NCBI GenBank assembly: GCA_900318795.1
Contig: ONLU01000018.1
Location: 1-45,658 of the forward strand
Length of the DNA: 45,658 bases
Source of the DNA: an uncultured Prevotellaceae bacterium
GTDB taxonomy: Bacteria > Bacteroidota > Bacteroidia > Bacteroidales > Bacteroidaceae
Direction: 5' to 3'
A program made the position numbers and the translations under genes. Shown piece by piece: positions 1 to 7,328 of the stretch; the first letter of the stretch is position 1; each line of letters starts with the position of its first letter. The notes under the pieces are model-generated. The model made no database searches. It was not told the DNA's origin and saw nothing but the letters and a program-made list of their open reading frames with translations.

Positions 1-282
1 TCTTTCTGTGTCATTGAGCAGGATGATGTTCAGCCGGAGAAGTACACAACTTTCTTCCGTAGCGTGATTGCTTTCGGCAGAATCCACATCATCGAGGACA
101 AGCACGAAAAGTTGGAAGTGGCCCGAATGCTTGGCAACCGCTACAATCCGAATCATGATGAAGCCCTGCAGAAAGAGATAGAAAGCGGTCTATCTCGCAT
201 GCTGGCCATCCGCTTTGACATCGAGCATCTGACAGGTAAAGAAGCAATAGAGTTGGTAAGAGGGCGTCAGAATAATGAATGA
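1..282 (+). CDS. Pyridoxamine 5'-phosphate oxidase-like / NimA-type flavin-binding protein (3' end only)
   Basis: The reading frame is open from the first base of the window, so the 5' part lies outside; about 93 C-terminal residues are visible. The segment with TTFFRSVIAFGRIHIIED followed by a KLEVARMLGNRYNP stretch and a basic C-terminal helix resembles the second half of the FMN-binding split-barrel proteins of the NimA (5-nitroimidazole reductase) / PNPOx group, small soluble flavoproteins common in Bacteroidetes. The active-site half is missing from the window, so nitroreductase activity cannot be judged. It ends 31 bases before the convergent stop of the PHP gene; a perfect 8-bp inverted repeat (302-319) sits in the gap. 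Confidence 0.7.
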   Translation, partial: SFCVIEQDDVQPEKYTTFFRSVIAFGRIHIIEDKHEKLEVARMLGNRYNPNHDEALQKEIESGLSRMLAIRFDIEHLTGKEAIELVRGRQNNE

Positions 283-313
283 TTCTGATTGCATCGCCAC
301 ACTCTGACCTTGG

Positions 314-922
314 TCAGAGAATCCCCAGATAGTCAAAGAATTTGTCAGGCCAATAGTTCATAATCAGTTCGTCTGGGAAGTCAGTTTCTGCAAGAAGCGG
401 ATAAAGACGCTCGTAGTCGGCAATCTGGAATGAGACCTCCAACAGCGTATGCGCCTCCTTGGCTGCCAACACCAATGGCTCGAAATCGAGTTCGCAAGAG
501 CCGTCGCCCGGATGGCTGATGATGTGAATCCTCGGATTCTTGATGACATTCACCATGCCTTGTGTATTCTCCTCTTTCGTGCCTGCCTGATACCACGCTG
601 CATGAACGCCAGCTATGGCAATGTCGAGCCAGTCTATCTGTTCATCAGTTAGGTCAAGGCTTCCTTTCGTGTCGAGGATGTTGATCTCGCAGCCCATCAG
701 CAACCGTATGCCGTACATCCGCCGAGGCACCACGAACATATTCTTGAAATAAAGCGTAGGACAAGTACCAGGCACACTCGGCCCATGTTCAGTAATTCCC
801 AACACCTCCAGTCCCATGTCGGCAGCCGCCTTTGCCATTTCCTGCAGACTGCTATAGGCATGACCCGATGCCACCGTATGCGTATGTGCGTCTAATAATA
901 CCTTTTGACAACTTTTTGCCAC
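314..922 (-). CDS. PHP-domain phosphoesterase (YcdX-like), apparently internally deleted
   Basis: DAHTHTVASGHAYSSL, GITEHGPS, GCEINI, IAGVHA and IISHPGDG are the successive metal-site motifs of the YcdX-type PHP phosphatases. After the strand ending in LLEV, relatives continue with an NNSS segment and a GSDAH metal-ligand motif before reaching the ETDFPDELIMN helix. Here LLEV is followed almost directly by that helix, so roughly 40 residues including GSDAH are absent while the frame stays open. Full-length relatives are about 240 residues; this one is about 203. The frame is open up to 1069, but a strong promoter (934-965) overlaps the ATG at 955, so I choose the GTG at 922, giving a very short leader. 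The product is possibly inactive. The family comparison is from memory. Confidence 0.6.
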   Translation of the reverse strand: MAKSCQKVLLDAHTHTVASGHAYSSLQEMAKAAADMGLEVLGITEHGPSVPGTCPTLYFKNMFVVPRRMYGIRLLMGCEINILDTKGSLDLTDEQIDWLDIAIAGVHAAWYQAGTKEENTQGMVNVIKNPRIHIISHPGDGSCELDFEPLVLAAKEAHTLLEVSFQIADYERLYPLLAETDFPDELIMNYWPDKFFDYLGIL

Positions 923-933
923 CTTTTCGGATG

Positions 934-965
934 CAAATTTACAACTTTTCGCCATATAATCCAAA
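934..965 (-). promoter_or_regulatory. Bacteroidetes-type promoter for the PHP gene
   Basis: On the minus strand there is TTTG (962-965), 20 bases, then TAAATTTG (934-941), an exact match to the -33/-7 pattern of the primary Bacteroidetes sigma factor. Transcription should begin near 928-930, downstream of the ATG at 955, which argues against that start codon. Confidence 0.55.
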
Positions 966-998
966 TGTCTGCTGACTATTATTTCAGTCTTCCATAAG

Positions 999-1307
999 TT
1001 AACTGCTGAATGAGTATAGGTCGGCTTCAAATTCCCTTTGTTTTTCCAGTTCCTGAAGTTCTTCGTCAAGACTGATATAATCGTCAGTAATCATCGAGAT
1101 ATACCATGCCACAGAGTGAATCCTTTGGGCTTCTTCAAGTACGGCATGGTATTTTTCATCAGCCCTGACAGAAAATTCACAATACTCAGTAAAGTTCAAC
1201 GTACCGAACATCCTGCCAGACGAGTATTCTACGTATAGTTCATCAAATAACTCCGGCCAGCTACCGTCTTCATCCTGAGTGCGCCAGATGGAATCAAAGT
1301 CTTTCAT
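999..1307 (-). CDS. Small acidic hypothetical protein
   Basis: This is a 102-residue acidic protein starting MKDFDSIWRTQDEDGSWPE. I see no signal peptide, membrane segment or recognised motif; the C-terminal third (SLDEELQELEKQREFEADL) looks helical and may form a short coiled coil. Its ATG overlaps the stop codon of the upstream acetyltransferase by four bases, so the two are probably translationally coupled. It ends before the PHP promoter. I do not recognise a family. The tight overlap and clean open frame are the main reasons to call it real. Confidence 0.6.
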   Translation of the reverse strand: MKDFDSIWRTQDEDGSWPELFDELYVEYSSGRMFGTLNFTEYCEFSVRADEKYHAVLEEAQRIHSVAWYISMITDDYISLDEELQELEKQREFEADLYSFSS

Positions 1308-1870
1308 AGATTCTTTATGACCTTACAAGGGTTTCCTACGGCAACGGTATTTGACGGAATATCACCAACCACGACAGAGCCGGCTCCGATAGTGACATTA
1401 TCGCCGATAGTTACTCCTGGAAGGATGGTCACGCTACCTCCAATCCATACATTATGACCGATAGAAACAGGTTTTGCCCATTCCTGGCGGGAGTTGCGCT
1501 CCATCGGGTCTGTACTATGACAGGCCGTATAGATGCTGACATTAGGGCCGATAAAACAGTCATCGCCAATGGTGACACGGGCTTCATCGAGGACGGTGAA
1601 GTTGAAATTCGCAAAGAACCGCTTGCCGATACTTATCTGTTTGCCATAGTCGCAGCGAAACGGCTGGTTGATAAGAAAGTCATCATCTGCCACATGACCA
1701 AGCAAGCCCTTCAGAATTTCCTTCATCCGCTGGGTCTCAGACGGACGCAGAAAATTATATTCATAAAGAACCTCTCTTGTCGCCATCAGCTCTTCTATCA
1801 GTTCTGGGTCAACGGCAGAATAGACCTCACCCGCCAGCATCTTCTCTTTCTCTGTCATACGCTTAATCAT
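1304..1870 (-). CDS. Sugar O-acetyltransferase of the maltose/galactoside acetyltransferase group
   Basis: At 188 residues it has the usual length for Maa/LacA enzymes, which transfer acetyl from acetyl-CoA to a sugar hydroxyl in the cytoplasm. The N-terminal helix (MTEKEKMLAGEVYSAVDPEL) is the Mac domain. It is followed by a left-handed beta helix of hexapeptide repeats (VTIGDDCFIGPNVSIYTA, VSIGHNVWIGGSVTILPG, VTIGDNVTIGAGSVV). The His in YTACHSTDP corresponds to the catalytic histidine, and the DFLINQPFRCDYG segment is typical. It begins directly at the end of the aminotransferase remnant and overlaps the next small gene by four bases. The physiological acceptor sugar is not predictable. 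Confidence 0.88.
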   Translation of the reverse strand: MIKRMTEKEKMLAGEVYSAVDPELIEELMATREVLYEYNFLRPSETQRMKEILKGLLGHVADDDFLINQPFRCDYGKQISIGKRFFANFNFTVLDEARVTIGDDCFIGPNVSIYTACHSTDPMERNSRQEWAKPVSIGHNVWIGGSVTILPGVTIGDNVTIGAGSVVVGDIPSNTVAVGNPCKVIKNL

Positions 1871-2125
1871 TATATTTTATTCACCTCAGTGCACTGATAT
1901 GTTTTTGCCTTGCTATCGAGGGCTGATAGGCGGTCAAGTGCAGCTTGCAATGTCTCATCGCGCTTAGCGAAATGGAAACGGACAAGATGATGTACATCCT
2001 CTTTGAAGAAGCAACTGCCAGGAACATTCGAGACGTCAAGCATCACATAATAGGCTCCTTCGGGATCAGTAAACTCCAATCCGAACTGACGAAGTCCGTC
2101 ACAAACTGCTCACGTTCGCCACTTT
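1870..2125 (-). pseudogene. Remnant of a class I PLP-dependent aminotransferase (C-terminal end)
   Basis: About 80 codons match the last part of methionine/kynurenine-type class I aminotransferases: CDGLRQFGLEFTDPEGAYYV, then VPGSCFFKE and VRFHFAKRDETLQAALDRL. Three lesions are visible. The N-terminal three quarters, including the PLP lysine, are missing. Homology before 2110 continues only in a neighbouring frame (REQFV), with an in-frame stop at 2110-2112. Inside the remnant MLDVS jumps straight to NVPGS, whereas complete relatives have about 25 residues (an F-x-x-D...CEYMARE-like segment) between them. The only start in this frame is a TTG at 2077-2079. Tandem copies of ACTTTGCC sit at the breakpoint (about 2118-2137). 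Confidence 0.75.
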
Positions 2126-2143
2126 GCCACTTTGCCACATTAA

Positions 2144-2193
2144 GGATATTCCCCAAGGTGAAATTACACAAAATTTCACAAAAGGAAATATCC
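2144..2193. repeat. Two-tier inverted repeat between the lipoprotein gene and the aminotransferase remnant
   Basis: The inner arms GTGAAATT (2158-2165) and AATTTCAC (2172-2179) are perfect complements with a 6-base loop; the outer arms (2144-2152 and 2184-2193) pair over nine positions with one bulge. It lies downstream of the lipoprotein stop and upstream of the remnant, so it could end the lipoprotein transcript or be an operator left from the lost gene. No T-run follows on either strand. Confidence 0.5.
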
Positions 2194-2208
2194 CTATTGT
2201 GCAAAAAG

Positions 2209-2628
2209 TCAATGGTTCTCCAAGTAATCAAACAGGTTGATGGTTCCTGCCTCCTCTTCGACATTGAGGGACGGAACTTTCTCTACCATTCTTGTTTTGC
2301 CACTTGTCTTATTGACATAGAAATGTACAAAGGCACCTGTGTAGCTGCGGAATACGACCTGATAGGCAGAGTCCGTCTCTTCGCCCATGGTCAGAGACAT
2401 GATGTCAGGGTTGTCCTTTGCTGCACTCCAGTCATACTCCTTATGGCAATAGTTGTTCACTCCCTCGAAAGCCATGTCAGCAGTTATCTTGCTCGCTGAG
2501 GGGCTTGCGCTCGCCGAGTCTTGCATTTCCGTTTGCGAGGCGGAGTCGCCGGTCTGATTAGTCTTGCCATGCTGGCATGAGCATAAAATCAACGCTGCAA
2601 ATACGAGTGTAAAAGCAAAAAACTTCAT
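2209..2628 (-). CDS. Small hypothetical lipoprotein
   Basis: The 139-residue precursor begins with a signal peptide (MKFFAFTLVFAALILCSC). A lipobox LCSC puts the lipidated cysteine at residue 18, so the product is probably anchored in the inner or outer membrane. A Ser/Gln/Ala-rich linker to about residue 47 leads into a small domain of about 90 residues (MAFEGVNNYCHKEYDWS, then YQVVFRSYTGAFVHFYVNK and TINLFDYL). I do not recognise the domain; the pattern looks like a small beta-rich module. Its ATG overlaps the TGA of the DUF362 gene, so both are probably expressed together and may act on the same process. Confidence 0.7.
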   Translation of the reverse strand: MKFFAFTLVFAALILCSCQHGKTNQTGDSASQTEMQDSASASPSASKITADMAFEGVNNYCHKEYDWSAAKDNPDIMSLTMGEETDSAYQVVFRSYTGAFVHFYVNKTSGKTRMVEKVPSLNVEEEAGTINLFDYLENH

Positions 2629-3611
2629 TTGTCAATGTCTATTAACGTGTACTGGCGGCTGCCGAGCCCGAGCTTGGCTGCGTGTTCAATGGTGTGAATG
2701 CCGTGCTGTCTGTCAATGCGGTTGAGAAGGTCTGTGGGATCGTTTTTTGCCGTGACCTTCTGCTGATTGATGATGTCGATGCAAGCTTGATCGAGAGCCA
2801 CAGGGTCAGTAGAGGCGAGGATGCCGTAGTCTTCGAGTTTCACGGGTGCAGGATGATCCACGCAGTCGCAGTCTATGGACATGTTGTTCATGACGCTGAT
2901 GTAGATGATGCCCTCGTGCCTTTGGAAGTAGTTGACGACGGCCTGCGCAGCAGCAGCCATGCTCTCAAGGAATCCGTCCTGGTCGCCAATGAACTCTGGC
3001 GTCCAGAGCCTGCTCATGTCGAGTTTCTCCATCTTGCCAGCCGAGTGGATGTAAGCCTTGCCGTTCTGACTGGCACAGCCGATGGAGAGATTCTTCAGCG
3101 CACCGCCGTAGCCGCCCATGGGATGGCCCTTGAAGTGGTTGAGGGCTATCATGAAGTCGTAGTTGGCCAAGTGGCCTCCCACGATGTCGTACTTGATGTG
3201 CGTCTGGTCCTTGACAGGGATGCGTATCTCGTCGTATTCGTCCATGATGTCAACGGGAAAAAACTTGGTGAAGCCGTGACGCTCAATGACCTTCCAGTGG
3301 TTCTCCGACGTGTTGCGATCGTCCTTCTTGTCGGCAGGTCTGTTGCCGTAGGCGGTGTTACACTCCACGACGGTGCCGTCCACCTCGAGCACCAGATTCC
3401 TGACGAGTTCCGGCTTCAGGTAGTTTGGATTGCTGCCCTCTCCGGTGCTCATCTTCACAGCCACGCGCCCCTTGGCGGTAACCCCCAGGGCCTTATAGAT
3501 TCTCACGAGCGACTCAGGACTGATTTCCCTTGTCAGATACACCTTCGACTGTGCGAAGGCAGCTGCCGATGCCACCAGCATCCATGCAACTATGACCAAT
3601 GTCTTCTTCAT
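2625..3611 (-). CDS. DUF362 domain-containing exported protein
   Basis: A signal peptide (MKKTLVIVAWMLVASAAAFA) is followed by a domain of roughly 300 residues. Its segments GRVAVKMSTGEG, FPVDIMD, DFMIALNHFKGHPMGGYGG, LKNLSIGCAS and GILASTDPVALDQACIDI are characteristic of DUF362 proteins, which are often paired with ferredoxin-like modules and whose biochemical role is not firmly established. No [4Fe-4S] CxxCxxC motif is present here, so this is the stand-alone version. The frame extends upstream to 3689, but that part runs into the tRNA terminator, and the signal peptide fixes the ATG at 3611. It overlaps the lipoprotein gene by four bases and lies 59 bases after tRNA-Ser. Confidence 0.85.
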   Translation of the reverse strand: MKKTLVIVAWMLVASAAAFAQSKVYLTREISPESLVRIYKALGVTAKGRVAVKMSTGEGSNPNYLKPELVRNLVLEVDGTVVECNTAYGNRPADKKDDRNTSENHWKVIERHGFTKFFPVDIMDEYDEIRIPVKDQTHIKYDIVGGHLANYDFMIALNHFKGHPMGGYGGALKNLSIGCASQNGKAYIHSAGKMEKLDMSRLWTPEFIGDQDGFLESMAAAAQAVVNYFQRHEGIIYISVMNNMSIDCDCVDHPAPVKLEDYGILASTDPVALDQACIDIINQQKVTAKNDPTDLLNRIDRQHGIHTIEHAAKLGLGSRQYTLIDIDK

Positions 3612-3632
3612 AAAGCAATATGTTTTGAGAAA

Positions 3633-3657
3633 CCCCGACCTGCATAGCAAGTCGGGG
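3633..3657 (-). terminator. Hairpin following tRNA-Ser
   Basis: A 7-bp GC-rich perfect stem (CCCCGAC / GTCGGGG, loop of 11) lies 13 bases beyond the 3' end of the tRNA and is followed on the minus strand by only a short T-tract (TTTCT). It is probably the tRNA terminator, although a weak one. Confidence 0.55.
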
Positions 3658-3670
3658 CTAATAAATTGGG

Positions 3671-3758
3671 CGGAAGGTGAGGGATTCAAACCCCCGATAC
3701 CCGAAAGGGGTATACCGGATTTCGAGTCCAGCGCGATCGTTCACTCTGCCAACCTTCC
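3671..3758 (-). tRNA. tRNA-Ser (anticodon CGA)
   Basis: This is an 88-base class II tRNA. The acceptor arms GGAAGGT and ACCTTCC pair perfectly. The anticodon arm CTGGA / TCCGG carries the loop CTCGAAA, giving anticodon CGA, which reads UCG. A long variable arm built around ATACCC / GGGTAT is present, as expected for tRNA-Ser. The T arm has the loop TTTGAAT. A CCA end is not clearly encoded: GCCCA follows the acceptor stem. Confidence 0.93.
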
Positions 3759-3847
3759 TGTTTAAGCAAGTGCCATCAAGCGAACTTGAATGGCCGAGCA
3801 CCAAGGAAGTCATTTTGATGAAAATGAACTTTCCTGTTTTGCGGATG

Positions 3848-3879
3848 CAAAGGTACGATTATTTTCCGAATCCGCCAAA
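3848..3879 (-). promoter_or_regulatory. Promoter for tRNA-Ser
   Basis: On the minus strand TTTG (3876-3879) is followed by 20 bases and TACCTTTG (3848-3855). The predicted start near 3842 leaves a leader of about 80 bases before the mature tRNA, to be removed by RNase P. Confidence 0.6.
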
Positions 3880-3896
3880 TGTTTTTTGGAAAAACT

Positions 3897-5375
3897 TTAT
3901 TCAGCCAGAATACGATAGACGGCAGGGATGTCAACATAGCGTCGCACATGGTCTGCCAGCAGGTCGTACTGCTGCTGCTTGTAGGCAGCGTAGTCAAAGG
4001 CCTGCTGTTGCTGCAGCTTGCCGGCATAGGGTTGCAACAGGTAGTCAATGAAGGGCTGGTTGTCCAGTATGCCATGTACATAGGTACCCATGCAGCGCCG
4101 GTCTACCCAGAAGCCGTCATGGCGTCCGTCGCTGAGCTGCAGCAGGGGTGACGGAGTCTCCAATGGCGTGGTGGCCCCCATGTGGATTTCGTAGCCCTTC
4201 AGCTCTTGTGCGCCCAGCTTTGCACAGAGGGCGCTGACCTGGCGTGTCTGCTTCTCGCCACTCATGGTGGTGGTGACGGGCAGCAGTCCCAGTCCGGGCA
4301 TGCGCTCCACGTCGCCCTCTACATGGTCCGGGTCACACACTTCACGTCCCATCATCTGATAGCCTCCACAGATGCCCAGCACGACAGCTCCGCGGCGCCG
4401 TGCCTTGATGACGGCCTCAGCCACACCGTTGCGTCGCAGGTGATAGAGGTCGTCGATGGTAGACTTGGAGCCGGGCAGGATAACGATGTCTGCCAGGTCG
4501 ATGTCCGAGGGGTTGCTGGTATAGAAGAGGTGGATGCGCGGATCGCGCTCCAGAACGTCAAAGTCGGTGAAGTTGCTCATGTGGCGCAACAGCACCACGG
4601 CCACATTGACCCGTCCCTGCTGTGCCTGCATCTCCTTCGTGCTCAGGGACATGCTGTCTTCCTCCTCGATGTGTATATCGGTGAAGTACGGCACAACGCC
4701 AAGCACGGGCACGTGGCAGAGTTCTTCGAGTATGGAGCGTCCCCGGTCAAACAGTTTCAGGTCGCCACGGAACTTGTTGATGATGATGCCCCTGACGTGG
4801 CGGCGCTCCTCTTCGGGCAACAGCATGATGCTGCCATAGACAGAGGCAAAGACGCCTCCGCGATCGATGTCGGCCACCAGGATGACAGCGGCATCGGCAT
4901 GGAGCGCCATGGGCATATTGACAATGTCAACATCGCGCAGGTTCAGTTCGGAAATGCTCCCTGCACCCTCCATGACGATGGGGTTGTAGCGTGCCGCCAG
5001 CCTGTCGTAGGCTTCGCATACCAGCCGGCGCAACTCCTCCCTACCCTCGCGACGGAAATAGCTGCCTGCCGACTGGTTGCCGGAAGGGCGCCCGTTCAGC
5101 ACCACCTGCGACGTATGGTCCGACTGGGGCTTCAGCAATACGGGGTTCATGTCGGTGTGGCAAGCAATGCCTGCCGCCTCAGCCTGAACAGCCTGTGCAC
5201 GGCCTATCTCCAGACCATCGGGGGTGGCATAAGAGTTGAGTGACATATTCTGTGCCTTGAAGGGTGCGGGCCGATAGCCGTCCTGGCGGAAAATACGACA
5301 GAAGGCAGCGGCAATGACGCTCTTGCCTACGTCGCTGCCGGTGCCGACAAACATGATGTTCCTTAATCGTTGCAT
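3897..5375 (-). CDS. cobQ: Cobyric acid synthase
   Basis: This ATP- and glutamine-dependent enzyme amidates four side chains of adenosylcobyrinic acid a,c-diamide in adenosylcobalamin synthesis. The N-terminal MinD-like ATPase domain has MFVGTGSDVGKS (about residues 8-19), the family block KAQNMSLNSY and VMEGAGSISELNLRD. The C-terminal class I glutamine amidotransferase domain has VILPGSKSTIDDL, the nucleophile in GICGGYQMMG and the catalytic His in GTYVHGILDN. The ATG at 5375 (MQRLRNIMFVG) gives 492 residues, the usual length; the upstream frame extension overlaps nqrF and the terminator. No other cobalamin gene is in the window, so the rest of the pathway, if present, lies elsewhere. Confidence 0.95.
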   Translation of the reverse strand: MQRLRNIMFVGTGSDVGKSVIAAAFCRIFRQDGYRPAPFKAQNMSLNSYATPDGLEIGRAQAVQAEAAGIACHTDMNPVLLKPQSDHTSQVVLNGRPSGNQSAGSYFRREGREELRRLVCEAYDRLAARYNPIVMEGAGSISELNLRDVDIVNMPMALHADAAVILVADIDRGGVFASVYGSIMLLPEEERRHVRGIIINKFRGDLKLFDRGRSILEELCHVPVLGVVPYFTDIHIEEEDSMSLSTKEMQAQQGRVNVAVVLLRHMSNFTDFDVLERDPRIHLFYTSNPSDIDLADIVILPGSKSTIDDLYHLRRNGVAEAVIKARRRGAVVLGICGGYQMMGREVCDPDHVEGDVERMPGLGLLPVTTTMSGEKQTRQVSALCAKLGAQELKGYEIHMGATTPLETPSPLLQLSDGRHDGFWVDRRCMGTYVHGILDNQPFIDYLLQPYAGKLQQQQAFDYAAYKQQQYDLLADHVRRYVDIPAVYRILAE

Positions 5376-5387
5376 AGCTGAAAGAAA

Positions 5388-5417
5388 AAGGGGGGCTTCA
5401 CACATATCGCCCCCCTT
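5388..5417 (-). terminator. Rho-independent terminator of the nqr operon
   Basis: A perfect 9-bp stem AAGGGGGGC / GCCCCCCTT with a 12-base loop is followed on the minus strand by TTTTTCTTT. It lies eight bases after the nqrF stop and just before the cobQ start, so cobQ needs its own promoter or readthrough. Confidence 0.85.
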
Positions 5418-5424
5418 CGTTTTA

Positions 5425-6690
5425 TTATCCTCCGAAGTTATCATACATAATGCTCTCGGGCTCTACACCCAGCGAGTCGAGCATCTGGACAACAGCCTTT
5501 GACATGGGACCGGGGCCGCACATGTAGTACTCGATGTCCTCGGGAGCCTCGTGGTCCTTCAGATAAGTATTGAGCATGACCTGATGGACGAAGCCCGGGG
5601 TGTACTTCACGCCGGCAGCATCGGCTGCAGGGTCGGGACGGTCCAAGGCCAGATGGAAGTGGAAGTTGGGATACTCCTTTTCCAGCCCCAGGAAGTCGTC
5701 GAGATAGAACACCTCGTTCAGCGCGCGGGCACCATAGAAGTAGTGCATCTCGCGGTCCTTGGTGTGCAGCGTCTTAGTCATGTGCATAATCTGTGCACGC
5801 AGCGGAGCCATGCCGGCACCACCACCGACCCAGATCATCTCCTTCTTAGAGTCGAAGTGTGGGTGGAAGTCACCATAGGGGCCTGACATGATAACCTTGT
5901 CGCCCGGCTTCAGCGAGAAGATGTACGACGAGGCAATACCAGGATTCACCTCCATGAAGCCCGAGCGGTCAGGCTTGAACGGTGGCGTGGCAATACGCAC
6001 CGTCAGCATGAACACATCGCCCTCGGCAGGATAGTTGGCCATGGAGTAGGCACGGATGGTGGGCTCGGGGTTCTTACACTTCAGGTCGAACATCTTGAAC
6101 TTCTCCCAAGAGGGTACATACTCGGGCGTGATGAGGTCGCGGTCGTACGAGTTGTAGTCGATGCAGTCGAAGGCAGGAATCTTAATCTGAGCGTAAGAGC
6201 CAGGCAGGAAGTCCATGTGGGCTCCGGCAGGCAACTGCACCTTGAACTCCTTGATGAACGTAGCCACATTCTTGTTGGAAATGACGGTACACTCGTACTC
6301 CTTGACGCCAAGGATGCTTTCGTCGACATGAATCTTGAGGTCGCCCTTGACCTTGCACTGACAACCCAGGCGCCAGCCCTGCTTGATTTCCTTACGCGTG
6401 AAGTGAGGCTTCTCAGAGTCGAGAATCTCGCCCCCACCCTCAAGCACCTGCACCTTGCACTGTCCGCAAGAGGCCTTACCGCCACAAGCACTGGGCAGGA
6501 AGACACCGTTCTCGTTAAGGGTGGACATGAGGCTGTTACCCTGTGCAACAGAGATGGTACGGTCGCCATTGATTTCGATATTCACGTTGCCTGAGGGGCT
6601 GAGATACTTCTTGGCCACCAGCAGGATGATCACGAGCAAGAGTATTACGATGAGGAATACTCCGATACTATATGCTATAAACTGTCCCAT
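5425..6690 (-). CDS. nqrF: Na+-translocating NADH:quinone reductase subunit F
   Basis: This is the electron-input subunit of the Na+-pumping Nqr complex, oxidising NADH through FAD and a [2Fe-2S] cluster at the cytoplasmic membrane. An N-terminal membrane helix (about residues 5-27) leads into a ferredoxin domain with cysteines at 69, 75 and 78 (SACGGKASCGQC) and a fourth at 110 or 112 (RLGCQC). The FAD-binding region has RAYSMANYP, and the NADH-binding region has GGGAGMAPLRAQI, YFYGAR and the terminal EYYMCGPGPM. At 421 residues it is full length. It is the last gene of nqrABCDEF and is followed by a strong terminator. Confidence 0.97.
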   Translation of the reverse strand: MGQFIAYSIGVFLIVILLLVIILLVAKKYLSPSGNVNIEINGDRTISVAQGNSLMSTLNENGVFLPSACGGKASCGQCKVQVLEGGGEILDSEKPHFTRKEIKQGWRLGCQCKVKGDLKIHVDESILGVKEYECTVISNKNVATFIKEFKVQLPAGAHMDFLPGSYAQIKIPAFDCIDYNSYDRDLITPEYVPSWEKFKMFDLKCKNPEPTIRAYSMANYPAEGDVFMLTVRIATPPFKPDRSGFMEVNPGIASSYIFSLKPGDKVIMSGPYGDFHPHFDSKKEMIWVGGGAGMAPLRAQIMHMTKTLHTKDREMHYFYGARALNEVFYLDDFLGLEKEYPNFHFHLALDRPDPAADAAGVKYTPGFVHQVMLNTYLKDHEAPEDIEYYMCGPGPMSKAVVQMLDSLGVEPESIMYDNFGG

Positions 6691-6698
6691 ACCTTCTA

Positions 6699-7325
6699 TT
6701 AAATGTTAAGTCCTGAGAAACACATCATGGCCATGGCCATCAGACCCACGGTGATGAAAACTATGCCGAGTCCCTGCAGCGGACGGGGTACGTCCGAGTA
6801 CTGCATCTTCTCGCGAATGGCACCCAAGGCCACGATAGCCAGTGTCCAGCCAAGGCCGGAACCGAAACCGTAGACTATGGCATCCCATACGGAGGTGACA
6901 GCCTGCGAGTTGGAGGGGTCCATCAGAATGCGCTGCTGCATGAACAGCGAGGCACCCATGATAGCGCAGTTGACGGCAATCAGCGGGAGGAAGATGCCCA
7001 GGGCAGCATAGAGCGACGGTGAGTACTTCTCGACGGTCATCTCAACCAGCTGCACCATACCAGCAATGACTGCGATGAAGAGGATGAACGACAGGTAACT
7101 GAGGTCAACACCTGCAACGAGGCAGTCGGGACCCAGCACCTTAGTCTGCAACAGATAGTTGACGGGAACGGTCACGGTGAGCACGAAGGTCACGGCAAGT
7201 CCGAGTCCCAGCGAGGTCTTCACGGTCTTCGACACGGCAAGGTAGGAACACATGCCGAGGAAGAAAGCGAAAATCATATTGTCCACAAAGATGGACCTAA
7301 ACAGTAATGATATTGCGTGTTCCAT
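6699..7325 (-). CDS. nqrE: Na+-translocating NADH:quinone reductase subunit E
   Basis: This integral membrane subunit has 208 residues with about six hydrophobic helices (for example [38 protein letters not shown] and [17 protein letters not shown]). It belongs to the NqrD/NqrE-RnfA/RnfE family, whose two half-subunits together form part of the cation path and carry conserved cysteines for an intramembrane iron centre; a CSY and an NCAIMG cysteine are present. It is spaced three bases from nqrD and eight from nqrF. The length and the order within the operon are standard. Confidence 0.96.
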   Translation of the reverse strand: MEHAISLLFRSIFVDNMIFAFFLGMCSYLAVSKTVKTSLGLGLAVTFVLTVTVPVNYLLQTKVLGPDCLVAGVDLSYLSFILFIAVIAGMVQLVEMTVEKYSPSLYAALGIFLPLIAVNCAIMGASLFMQQRILMDPSNSQAVTSVWDAIVYGFGSGLGWTLAIVALGAIREKMQYSDVPRPLQGLGIVFITVGLMAMAMMCFSGLNI

Positions 7326-7328
7326 AGA

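Noticed and set aside
302-319. Terminator between the NimA-like and PHP genes
   Set aside because: The 8-bp inverted repeat has only a 2-base spacer and no T-run on either strand, so it is not a convincing terminator.
2682-3647. 321-codon plus-strand frame opposite the DUF362 gene
   Set aside because: It is a shadow of a well-supported gene; the translation is Val/His-rich with no domain.
3677-4051. ORF starting MRDSNPRYPKG
   Set aside because: Its start is the antisense of tRNA-Ser, a frequent artefact.
4182-5243. 353-codon frame opposite cobQ
   Set aside because: Antisense to a full-length enzyme, and its composition is typical of reverse-complement reading.
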